From contig JAGGNK010012892.1 of NCBI GenBank assembly GCA_017590115.1, positions 1,962,351 through 2,026,350 of the forward strand: a stretch of 64,000 bases of DNA, given 5' to 3'. Every line of letters begins with the position of its first letter. The stretch's first letter is position 1. The translations under genes were made by a program, and so were the position numbers. The DNA is from Montifringilla adamsi (taxonomy: Eukaryota; Chordata; Aves; Passeriformes; Passeridae). Positions 1 to 11,010 of the stretch are shown one piece after another. Below the pieces are notes generated by a model that saw nothing but the letters and a program-made list of their open reading frames with translations, was not told the DNA's origin and did no database searches.

Positions 1-104
1 AGGTTTAGTTCTAGTTTATGTCCTCTAGAGGACTAGAGAAATAAAGCTTCAGCTTAGGGCAAGTGATCAAATCAGAGTCAGTGCTTGAACTGAGAGGAAC
101 CTCT

Positions 105-150
105 AGATATAGATATAGATATATAGAGACAGATAGATAGATAGATAGAT
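105..150. repeat. AGATAT/AGAT microsatellite
   Basis: A short simple-sequence repeat. About three AGATAT units pass through a short interruption into five AGAT units, followed by a T run. It is a plain microsatellite, likely length-polymorphic, with no sign of function. Confidence is high because the repeat is read directly. Confidence 0.9.
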
Positions 151-2284
151 TTTTTTATTCAGAATGAGATTATAGGTTTTATTTAGGACCCAATGAGTTT
201 ATTCTGTCTGTAGTGGTAGCAGTTGCTGGTCTATGATTAAGGTTAAGGCTAAGATTAGCAATAGGGTTAAATTCAATGCAGACAAGGGCCAAGGAGCAGC
301 TCCATGTGAAGCTGCTTGCCTAGTTTTGTGTCACAATGTTGGACTTATAACTAATTCCATTGCCCAGAGAGGATGATCAGTTAGGTTCAAATTTGTATTT
401 TAACTGGCAGTGAAGGAGTTTGAATTGCAAAAAACTGAAATATGTTTCCCTCTCACAGAAAAAGAACAAATGCCAACAGAAACACCCTAATTAGGTTCTT
501 TTAGTTGCCAAGAATTTCAGATTAGAGGAAAATCAGTATATTGCTGGATAGAAATTAGTGTTCAGACAAGTCACATGCTGCAGAAATAGAAGTCCATGAA
601 AGGGAAAAGCTGTCCACGTGGATAAATCAGGCCTCTTGCCTGCATCCAGTCTCTCTAGTTTATCTGCAATGCTCTGGTTAAAGATTCAGGACAGCAAGGA
701 CCTAAGCAGTATTGAGAAACACTCGGGAAGCCCCTGGAGGTGGATGTGAGCTAGTGCCAAACCCAGGTCTCGTGACAGAGTAACTGCTTTATGAAAATGA
801 CTAGGGGTCATAATTTCACTTGCTGGGGGAACTAAGAATTAACTTTTGAATTAGCAACACTGTGTTGTAGCTAATGAGTTTCCAGGAGCTAACGGGTGTG
901 GGTTGACAGCGTCAGCAAGGACTGGTGCTATGGGGTTAGACATGGGGATAGAAAAAGATGTTCCTAACACTGGCTTAGTCATAGCTCCTTGGCTTTCCTC
1001 TCTGACCAGAGATCTTAAGCTCAGGGGTAGCTGTAGTGCTGGCACGTGGCCTGGAAGGGCTTTTGAATCCATGTTGTACGCTAGGCTGGGGATTTCATGC
1101 GGGAAGGAGTTTCTGTGAGTCACACTGCTCTGGTATCTCGAGTCTATCTCATCTGGAGTAAAGGGGAGGATGGGTGCCAAGGTTAGGCAATGGCCTAATG
1201 TTGTCTGAGTGAAAATGCAGATTTAGAACTAATGCTGAGAGTACCAAGTGTGTTTGTGTCAGACAGACCTTGCAAAAATTGCCATTTTATGCACATAGCC
1301 AACTTTTGTAATTCCTTTTGTGAATCTAGAAGAAAGTTTGTTTTCACTAGAAATATTGCTGGTTTGGATATGTATCCCAAAGCAGCGATACTACTCAAAC
1401 ATAACCAGTCTTCACATTTATGTGAATTATCTTGAAAATTTCTGTGGTGTTAGATAATTATTTATGGCTATTAGTATTACATTTTTTTATGTGTTAAAAG
1501 AGTAGATGCACTCTATTAAGTCAGAGCATTAGGGGCAGATTTACACTCTGTAGTGTAAACCTGAGACAAAAGTTCTCTGTGTGGGTATTGTGTTTCTCCA
1601 TGTGGATGCATTAGAATTACTGTGCCATATGTGTGATGGGGTACAACCCTCATGCTTCCCTATAAGAAGAATGATGGGCTCAGGAAGCAATTTTGAGAAA
1701 GAAGTTTGGATTTATATCCTCTTCCTATTCTTGGGATAGTGATAAACAACATAATGCAGCAGCAGCAGAAGAGTTCTCACCATAATCCCTTCTCATAATA
1801 AACAGAGTTATCTTATTTCTCGAGTTAAATTCACACCAATAAACATACAATGGTTCCCACATGAACATGCCCAAGGCAGTCCTCCACAGTCTGAAAATCA
1901 TTCTAAAAACTATCTGAAAAATGCCCAAAGTGCAGGAATTGCTAGGTCTTTGTACTTCTCCTGCAGCTTAAAACTTCACTTCTACTGTGAAGTTTCTAAC
2001 CCTAAGGATGTCCAGAGTACTCTTAAGCATCTGTAACCTCAGAGTTACTATTCACTATAATTTTATTCTGTTTCATGTAGGGATAAAATCTTTTATCACT
2101 TTGATGACACTATGATAAAAAAAAAAGAAAAGTTGCTGAGAGTAAAATGCAGAAGGAAGTGATAAGATTTTAGACACATGTAAGAATAGCATTCATAGTG
2201 GAAATACTCAAGTGTATAAGATTTTGTTAATAAAATATAAATGTGGCTGATAACTAACTGTACTAACTGTAATGCTGTAAAAGT
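151..2284. other. Unassigned AT-rich DNA
   Basis: No gene or recognisable repeat is seen. The longest open frame is a 109-codon minus-strand frame at 851-1180, overlapped on the plus strand by a 71-codon frame at 903-1118. Neither resembles a known protein family, and no convincing splice sites frame them. A few TTAAGG/TTAGGG-like hexamers near 238-271 are too degenerate to call telomeric. Confidence 0.6.
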
Positions 2285-2481
2285 GCTGTAAAAGTGTTCA
2301 TTACAAAATAGGTCTCATTACAGGCTAGTCCCTCAAAATCAAACTGTTCATAATTTTCTATATCTCATTTTGGTGCCAAAAGCTGCTGTAAAAGTGTTCA
2401 TTACAAAATAGGTCCCATTACAGGCTAGTCCTCTAAATCAAACTGTTCATAATTTTCTATATCTCATTTTGGTGCCAAAAG
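2285..2481 (+). repeat. Tandem duplication, 100-bp unit, two copies
   Basis: Copy one (2285-2384) and copy two (2385-2481) align end to end. Each begins GCTGTAAAAGTGTTCATTAC and ends in TTTTGGTGCCAAAAG. They differ by only a few substitutions and small indels, such as ggtctcatt against ggtcccatt, so the duplication is fairly young. Just upstream a smaller partial repeat of GCTGTAAAAGT precedes copy one, which suggests replication slippage at this site. No coding frame runs through it. Confidence 0.93.
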
Positions 2482-4489
2482 GTTCAGATAATGCTAAAAT
2501 ACTCTTGTCTTCTATAGGACATAGTTTTCCTTGCCTTACTCCTAACCATGTAATCTCCAAACATTCAGACCTCCCTTCTTTTCTGAGCAACTTTGTGGCA
2601 TTTGGCATGCCTTTTATATGTTGTGTTTCAAGATGATGGCACAGCTACTAGTAAATGCTTCAGTTTTTCCATAGCTGCACACAAAGCTGGTATTTCAGTA
2701 AAGCTGAGGGAAATTAGACAGTCAAATCCTAATAAATTTCAGTGGATGCTGGACACAGAGCTGGCTCTGCTGCTTTGAAAATCCTGAGAGAGATACAATT
2801 TTCTTTGCTTTTACTAAGTAAATAGATCAATCTTTTAAAGTGAAATATTTAGAAATTAACTGAAACACCTGTTCTGAATAGATATAAATATTACAAAAAT
2901 GTAGCAGTATAGCTCTTGTAACAGTGTCCATATTCTCTGTTCCATCACTCCTCCCTGTGTAAACTGAGGACCTCAGGAGCCAGCAACTGAAGTCAATGGA
3001 AAGTGAAGCTGCTGAGCAACTCTGTAAACAAACTCTCACAGCTCAGTGAGGTATGCACAGAAAAGCATCCAAAAATGTGCTTTCTGTCTGTGCAGTGTCT
3101 AAGTGCTCCATGGCTGATACCAACTCTAAGTGCAATTGCAGTGCACTGTGGAACAAGGGGAGGTGTGTTAGCCACAGGCTTCTTTCAGCCTCCCAGCCCT
3201 CAGGTGTACAGCAGAAATAACTGATGTGAACGTGGGCAGCCTCCAGTTCAAAGGCAAAGGCACCAATAGTTATGGTGCCCATTAATTCCAAACTAAAACT
3301 AAGGCAGAGCATGACTCCTTTTTTCCAGTTTTCCCTGCTTTTTCTTTAATAAAGTTTAATATATGCTGTAGGATACATTCATATCAATTTGTGTGTTCTG
3401 TTCATTTTCAGAAGTGCTCTAGTGTCAGGGCAGAGCATTTTCACAGGGCAAAATTAGAAAGCTATTCAAATTAAGTAATAAGCCAGTATTTTACTTCTTA
3501 AGTGTTTGGTTTTGTTGTTTTTTTCCAAATGCATGTAACACATTCTGCCCATTTTATCCATCTTCACCAAGTAGTGATGTTCCTCTTAGTATACAGGGAT
3601 TTCTGAAGGGTAGTTTCACTTAGGAAATAGATTCAAATGCTTAGTTACTTTAATGGAATAAAACTGGTTTCAAAATATTTCAGAACCTTAGCCCTGGAGA
3701 AATTGGTTTTCCTATTCTGATTATTTCACAATGACAAATCCATTTCTTTGGTAGTTATCAGATGGTGCATCTTTGAATGGCCGTGACCATGTATCTATAG
3801 TGGGAAAGACATTTTTTTTACATCTTCTCACTCATTCTTGACTGATCCACTCTGAGTACTCCAGGGACTGAGAACACACAAGGTAACACCCACGAAAGCA
3901 GTCGATCTGGTGCAGGGCTGGGACTTCTGAGACACAACTGTGCATGAAAACAAAATCTGAAGAAAGGCGGGGGGAGATATGCTGATAATAAAATGGATTA
4001 TGCATGCCCTTTTTCACTTCACAGCTCCTGATTGTGGGAGGTACCAGATTATTCTGAGGGGACAGTCTGGGGACAGAGATGATACAGAGTCTGTGTGGGA
4101 GAGCTACAAGATGCCAACTTCTCCCACCCTATCTTGGCTTCTGTTACAAGTTGGTCACCTGCAGATCCAAGTCACGTAGAAAGAGAAAAGTACATTTATT
4201 TAGGCCCAGGTCCATGACTTAAAATGCTATATTTTTTTCTGCGTATTCAGGGAAACCTGATCATTTCATTTTGATCTAATGGCCCCACTGCTCTGAGCTC
4301 TCCACACCTGTTATGACTCAGTCAACTTAGAATACAAAAACCATTAAAATTTTAGAAGTATTTTACATCCTATATGACTGTTTGAGTGGCTAAACATGTG
4401 CTGTGGAACTTTGATACAGTTTGGATGGCAAAACAGTTTCTGTTAAACAAAATGCTGTTGTGTAGTTACACAGTTTGTGGTGACTGGGA
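2482..4489. other. Unassigned AT-rich DNA
   Basis: I see no gene, RNA or repeat that I can name. Open frames reach at most 89 codons (3043-3312, minus strand) and overlap frames on the opposite strand, the pattern expected of non-coding sequence. Confidence 0.6.
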
Positions 4490-4781
4490 GTAGGGCTGGC
4501 CCAGCCTCATCCCCAGTGGCACAGCTGTGAGCAGCAGGTGAGCAGCACTGGCAGCAATGAGCCATGGAGTGCCCAGGGGCACTGAGCAACCACCAAAGGG
4601 AGCAGAGGGCACACAGGGGCAGGGCATCAACGTGAGGGGATAAAAGGCTGGGCTGAGGAACAAGCAGGGCTGATGCTTGAAGCCTTCTGAAGTGGTGAGG
4701 TTAGTGCATAGGGGCACACACCTGAAGCCTTCTGAAGTGGTAATGTGTTATTCTGTTTGGGTTGAAGCTTTCTGAAATTGT
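4490..4781 (+). promoter_or_regulatory. GC-rich TATA-bearing segment, possible solo LTR
   Basis: From about 4490 to 4680 the GC content rises to roughly 60 percent by hand count, against AT-rich flanks. CpG stays rare, so this is not a CpG island. A good TATA box, GATAAAAGGC, lies at 4639-4648. Downstream come three direct repeats of a roughly 20-bp motif built on TTGAAGCCTTCTGAAGTGGT at 4677-4696, 4722-4741 and 4762-4781, the third diverged. GC-rich sequence leading to a TATA box and then a repeat-bearing leader resembles the U3/R layout of a retroviral-type LTR. I could not find clear TG...CA termini or a target-site duplication, so an LTR is only an inference. A unique promoter or an unnamed repeat remain possible. 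Confidence 0.3.
4677..4781 (+). repeat. Three spaced direct repeats
   Basis: A roughly 20-bp unit occurs at 4677-4696, 4722-4741 and 4762-4781, at spacings of 45 and 40 bp. The first two are nearly identical and the third carries several substitutions. The inter-repeat sequences are not obviously alike, so only the core has been kept or copied. The repeats sit just downstream of the TATA-like element at 4639-4648. Confidence 0.8.
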
Positions 4782-7576
4782 ACGGTGATACTCTGTGTAT
4801 CCTGGTCCTCTTGACTGTGACATATACTATGGCATATGCTGGGACACTAAGGAATCTGTTACATCCTAATGCAAATTGTAGGTCTAACATTCGTGCCTAT
4901 GCAGTTGTACAAGCTTATGCTGTACTTTGGTTTGCCTCTTGTAACTCATCCTTCTGGAAAGCAGATCAATAGTAAACAAGAAAGTCAAGGTATGATTAGG
5001 CCTGCATGCCCTATGGCTTGTCCATCTGAAAAGATGTTTTCTGCTATTGAATTTTCCTATCTATCACATTTTTGCATCTCTCTGTTTCTTCCAGATAGCT
5101 GGTTCTCATAAATTATGCAATGAGTGTATCACTCAAAATAAGGACAAGTGATATCCTCCAAAGAATTAATTTGAGGCTTCAACTAGGTCATTCCTGTCTG
5201 AGGCCACATAGACCATTATTTTTAACATGCCCCAGCGAAAATAGCCGTGCTGCACAATGTCTAGGGAAATGAAGAAATTCTTGAGAATCTGGCTAACACG
5301 TTTTGTACTGGAAAAGTTACAGAAACCATTGAGGAGGAGGCTATTATAGAAAAAAAACCCCACAAAACAAATCTAACAGCTGACATGAAGGATTCAGTTC
5401 TCAGAAACCAATGGGGTGTAATTCTTCAATTTTTTTCTGTGTATTTCAGTATAAAATCAACCTCTCTCTGGGAAGGTAGAAGAGGAATGAAAGAAAGTAT
5501 TCTGCCTACAGCTGTCAGAAAGAAGTGCACTGATTCATTTTACATCAGCCTTCCAAAGTTGGAGGTAAAAAGAAAAGGGTGATTTTAATGTTCAGTTAAT
5601 GTTTTTTCCCATTTGTTATTTTAATAATCCAAAATGCACAGTAAGCTGTTAGAAGAAGTGCCATCTCTATTGTAATCTGAGTGCACCAAATTGAATTGGA
5701 CCCTTGCTGTTCACAAATACAGATTTAGAAGTCCAAAAAACCTCAGGGCTAACTCAAGCGTGCTAAAAATCAAAGGAAAATACTTGAAGCTAAACATAAT
5801 CCAAGTAGTTTAGGTACCCTTTTTTACAAATATTTTCTGTTGTCCTTTCAGTTTTTACTTTTGTGGAAGGATATTCTGTTCTGCCACTAAACTTTGCAGC
5901 TTTAATGGCTACACTTCTCTAGCTGTTCTTGGTAGCAGATGCAGCACAGTGTGTTGAACAGCAGAAACCCTGGCCTGGGGAGCCATGAGCCCTACTCAGT
6001 GAGTACTTCCAGCATGGCTTTTACTCTGTTCCTCTGTGCTGACCCAACAACCTAGCAAACATTTCATTATGTAGGCTCTGTGGGACATGTGGGATGCAGA
6101 ACAGAGAGCATGAAAGGGTAGGAACACTTCACTATTATTTTCTTATTATTTTGCAGTTACAGAATGTTTGGCAAATGATGGTACACAAAGTTGCAAGGCA
6201 GATGCTATAAATTGGGTCAGTATGATATATATGTCTGCCAAAGAGCTGTTTAAATACATTTTCACTGTTTCCAGCAAAAATAACAAGAGAGAAGCAAAGA
6301 CATCATGAAGTAATTTTGTCATTTGGAAAGAAAATGCAGCAGGGATTTGTAAAACATACATGCAAAGGGAAGAACAAACTGAATGCACACTGTACTTGAA
6401 AGCTTAGTGGAAAAGGAGTAATCGATAACACAAAACCAAAGCAATTATCTACCCTCAATTCAGTCTGAAATCCAAATTATATCATATGTAGGGTCACTAA
6501 TGAAAGGAAACTGTTGTCTTTAGTTTGGATGCCATTTTTATTCTCTGCCCAAGGAGCAAGGGGCTTTCTAATGCCAAACATTTTACAAACCAGGGATTGG
6601 TTAAAACAGAAGGGCATTGAAGAGAAAGCTAATCAATTAAGCTATAACACTTGTCTCAAATACAGTAGTGCAGGCCTCAGCCTTGCCTAATCCCTAATAT
6701 AGGAGGCTACACAAGTATCCTCATTGCACTGTAGAGTCTCCCAGGCAGAGCTGTTTGGTGTTACTTCCCAACCAAGGCCACTTGATAATGGGCTTGACTG
6801 AAAGACTATGGTCGTGACTAAGTCAGTCCTAAGTGACTAATTAAGTCCTTTCCATCTCCAGTGTCTCCAATAAAACCTCTTCCCTAAAATATAAAACAAA
6901 TATCTGTACATGAGCCAAAACAAAAAAGGGATGTTTCCTCTAGAAAAGACCCAAGGGCCTTGAGGGCAATGCAAATCAAATGCTTTTGGTTTGGAAGGAA
7001 TAAATGTTATGAGCTGTGGAGGCAATCAAAATCCCATAAAGGAAGCTAGTAAATGCCTATTTACCCTAAAATTAAGAGGCGATACTTAGCTGTGTAATGT
7101 GGAAATACATCTGTGGCATGTGTTTAAAGACTCATGTACCTTCATGAATGCAATGCTTTGTTATCAGGCCCCATGCTGCAAGTCACTGAGGAGGCTTTAC
7201 AACTTCTTTTTGTGGTTTTTTTTTTTCTTTCCTAACAAAGTGACTGACGATTTTAAGGATTTGCTAGCAAGTTTGTGTTACAGTTCCTAAGGGTATTTTC
7301 TAACATGCTAAACTTGCCATGCTGATCTCTATAGGCCCCTCTGGCTTGTTGCTTCCTAGTGAGGATAGTGTTGGAACTGACTGAAGTTTTCAGTATCAAA
7401 TTATATGTGGCTAAGATAGCCCTGTCTCTCCCACATAGGGAAATAATTCCTATTTGACTGTATTTGCATTCCTATTTGCTTTATGCAAATACTTATGAGA
7501 GCTTTATGGCCCACTGTCTACAACATGCCACTTTTCATGCTGTTCCTTTTTTGGTCTGGAAAATTTTTTGGGGTTT

Positions 7577-7578
<2 letters not shown>
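4782..7578. other. Unassigned AT-rich DNA
   Basis: No gene seen. Frames of up to 87 codons occur on both strands but overlap and are not protein-like. Sequence around 5930-6070 has a faint MIR-like look that I could not confirm. Confidence 0.55.
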
Positions 7579-7631
<53 letters not shown>

Positions 7632-7706
7632 TTTTTTTTCTCTGGTGCCTGCAGCAGGGAGGGTTAATTATTTTGGGTAAAATCTGAGCAAATTCCTGTG
7701 TCTGGG

Positions 7707-7743
<37 letters not shown>
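7579..7743. repeat. Twin long poly-T tracts
   Basis: A run of 50 T (7579-7628) is followed by a short A/T stretch and T8. Then come about 69 bp of ordinary sequence, including TGCCTGCAGCAGGGAGGG, and a second run of 35 T (7709-7743). Long uninterrupted homopolymers are unstable in replication and prone to sequencing length error, so the exact lengths should be treated with caution. Read on the minus strand they are two poly-A runs, but I see no recognisable retroposed body attached to either. Confidence 0.9.
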
Positions 7744-7744
<1 letters not shown>

Positions 7745-10700
7745 TTTTTAATACTATACTCTGCAATGCTGCATTACTCACTGGAGGCTTCCACATTTAA
7801 CCATTTTATGGGACTGTTTAATGGCTTGAGTTATGTTTAGAACTTGCAAAGTCACAGGTTATCAGTGTCAAATGATCTAGCTTTGTGCACTCATAGGGCC
7901 ACATTCTGTTCAGGATCCTTCCAATTCTTTTAGACTATATAGCTCTTTGAAAGCCAGAACATCTTATAACATGGTTTCTTCTTTCTTGAGCTTTGTTTTG
8001 AACATCCCCATGGTACTGTGTGGGGAAAATCTGAGCAAAAGTAGAAAGGAAACTTCAGAATACCCAGGAAACAGGGAAAACCTGACAGAAAGGTTTCAAA
8101 GATGATTAGCAGAGCTCTCTGAAGTCGAGAAGAAGGAAGCAGGAGTTTGGAAGTAAAAGACAGTTGTACTGTTGCCATAAGCTTGGCCCCCAGCTCTGCT
8201 TTTGTGCATATGCAGATATGTATGCGTGATGAGAAATGATTTTCCTCAGGACTTGCATCTTTGTTATTTATTATATCCCAGCAGTATGATGTGATGTGCC
8301 AAGATCTCAGCTGGATTTGGCCCCAAATTCCAAAATTAAGCAAGTAAATGGATGCAAGTGAAGTTAAAATTTTTCATTGAATTCAGAAGTCAATAAGGTT
8401 ATGCCATAGCTATTCCCTCAGTCCATGTTGCCTGGCTTTCAGCAATTACTGAAATGAAATGCAGTGTGGCACTGCAGACCTGGGCTTTGCTCCCACACAT
8501 CAATTCTCTTTTCCTATTCACATTTCTGACCTCCAAGGGGGTTTTTCTTGTTGAACTCTCCAGCTTCACATCAAGAATACTCTTTTGGCTCAGGGAGCCT
8601 AATAAAGCACTAAAAATATTCTCGTGCAGTTGTTGTTTTACATCTGTGGTAGGTTTGCATAGGTGGTAAAATCAAAAAGATTCTTCTAGTAGATCTGCTG
8701 GGAAAAAAAAAAAAAAACAAAAACAAGTGCTTGTCAGACAAACAGGCATCCTGACCAAGTTACATGGAAGCAAGTTCTATAATATCCAAGGCACGTGACA
8801 AAAAACTGGCATTCACTTTCTCCCTTCTAGTCTGCGTGGGTAAGAAAAACTGGCATGAATTATGTGGCTACAACTGAGAAAATTCTTTGAATTTCATCTG
8901 GTTTAAATAACTAAAAAGTTTTCTCTCATCTTGAAACTATCTTATGAACCTATTTATAAACTTTTCTCCCAATATGGAGATTTGAAATTATGCTTCCTAT
9001 TACCCAGTAGGGAGGCTTAGTGTCAGGCCTTGAGTTTTGGGAGTGGTTTGGGAGACTCTTCTTTCTTTTGATTCTGTTCTTCTATTTATAAATAAGGATT
9101 TCATAAGAGAAAGGACAAGAATTCAACAGGACTCAATTCCTAAATGCACAATGTAGCCCACCCATGTATTCAGTAATTTTCAGTCCATCTTAATGACTTC
9201 TTCACTACAGGAGACAGGACAGACAGGGAAAAATGAGGAGTTCATCCCAGAGCAGCATGCACCAGATCAGATAGACTGTGTTACCACGTCTTGAATACTT
9301 GACTCCCTGTATTGGAGACCGTAAGTTATAAATAACCATAAAAATAATTTTTCCATAAGCAGAATTATTTGCTTACTCATGTCTGCCAGCTGTCCAAAAG
9401 TGACAGGAAGGAATAATAACATGAACAAAGTACAGTTAGATTAATCTTCCTGACAGTATATATCTGGCATTCATACAGTGCAGAACAATAAAAATAATAA
9501 TAAAAAAGGCAAAAGTGGTGTACTTTGTTCTGAATACAGAAGAGAAGAGTGGATTTGCCACACCATTTCTAAAATGGGCCAGCAGGCTTTTGCTGTGCTA
9601 CGTTGAAGGAATGTGAGCCACATAACTTCAGTATAACCAGGAGCTCTGGGATTCAGTTAGAAATCTTGTTAAAACCTTTATTCCTAATAAATCTTCTAAA
9701 TAAGGTTATAATTGTGTCAGGCTTTATTAGTGCATATGCAACCTTCTATTGTATACAGGGTCAGTGATTAAAAGAAACTTGCTTTGTCCTTCCTTTAAAG
9801 AAATAATATTAAATTAAGCCTGGAATAGGGGAAAAAAAAAGCTAAATGTTCTTTGGTTTTAGACTTTGTGCAGTTCCCCCAGGTCAGGCTAAAACTAAGC
9901 CATTATTGATGCTAACACTCCTTTTGATTGTATAATTTCTATTTTCTCTCTACCATTTATAACATATCTAGCTCTTGAGATTGTTTGGAAGATGTGGTTT
10001 CGAGCTGGATTTATTGTTTGGATTTACATCATGGATCTGACTGAATGCTATGAGGATTTGCAGATCCTGTTTTGAGTAGATACCTGCTGAAGCAGCAGCA
10101 CTTCATCTTTCTGTTTACTGCAGTGGTCGTTGAGCCAGTCTTTAGACATCATTATAACTCTGCTTCCTGTCCCTCCACTTTTTCTTCACATGACCAGAAA
10201 TGGCTTCCAGAAAGGAGAAAGGCTGATAGTTTTAGCTGTATGTTCAGCCAACAGAAACTTTTTATACTTTTTTTTTTTTATGTCATAAAAAATTGTCTTA
10301 TGTTCAGCTCTGCCCTGTTTCTTTATGTCTTTATCTTCACCACAAAAAATTGCTGTAGTACAGGAAAATACACTGTGGAAGCCTAAGGCAGTAAATTCTT
10401 TATTGTGGCATTCCTCCACACCTCTGCTTTGGTGTCAGTATCTGCAGAACATTCTTTAGCTTTCTGTGTTGATCTCAACTGCTGAATGTTTCCTGGAAGA
10501 CACACATTTTTTTCATTCTCATTTCTCATTCCCTTCCTCATTTGATGTCAATAACTATTGGAGAAGGAATCCCAAATTCTTCAGAAATTAAGACATAGGT
10601 AAGGAATAGCTTCCCCACAAACTGTGGGTTAAAGATTTCAAGCATTCCATTGTGCTGAATTGCCCGGCTGGGAAACACATGAAGAGATTGAAAACACTAG

Positions 10701-10772
10701 AGAGATTGAAATATGTCTCTGAATTCATACAGATAAATGAAAGGAAGTTCTAACACAGTTAAAATATTGAAA
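7744..10772. other. Unassigned AT-rich DNA
   Basis: No gene recognised. The largest open frame is 137 codons on the minus strand (7930-8343). Its translation shows no motif, signal or repeat that I recognise. An A15 run lies at 8703-8717. Confidence 0.55.
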
Positions 10773-11010
10773 ACACTGTGAGAAGAAGCCCTATGATGTA
10801 CCATGTTATGCTTTTCTTCTGTGAAACTGTGAGTTCATTATTCCTGAAACCAAGAGCACATTTTGAAAGGGAGCCTTTTTCACCACTGGATGCAGAAGTG
10901 TTTAATTGTTTGGAAATCTATCCACTTAACTCCAAAAATTCGTAATTGCAGCATCAATTTTTCCACAAGGAAAACCTTATTTGCCCTTCCAAAAAGCCAT
11001 AGTCCCTTGA
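10773..11010 (+). repeat. Dispersed repeat, copy A
   Basis: This segment aligns along its whole length with 16741-16972 on the same strand. Shared blocks include CTGTGAAACTGTGAG, GCAGAAGTGTTTAATTG (ACAGAAGTGTTTAATTG in the other copy), GGAAATCT.TCCACT and CATAGTCCCTTGA, in the same order and spacing. Sequence outside the two intervals shows no obvious similarity. The copies are clearly diverged with indels, so this is an old interspersed repeat or an old local duplication. I do not recognise the family, and neither copy keeps a common open frame. Confidence 0.8.

Noticed and set aside
238..271. Telomere-like TTAAGG/TTAGGG hexamers
   Set aside because: Degenerate and too few to be an interstitial telomeric repeat.
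851..1180. 109-codon minus-strand frame
   Set aside because: Ordinary-looking peptide but no family recognised, no splice signals, and overlapped by a plus-strand frame.
5930..6070. Possible MIR-like SINE
   Set aside because: Only loose resemblance by eye, with no ordered core blocks.
7464..7680. Poly-Phe open frames
   Set aside because: Artefact of the 50-T tract.
7930..8343. 137-codon minus-strand open frame
   Set aside because: Composition and lack of any motif do not support a protein, and nothing nearby indicates a gene.
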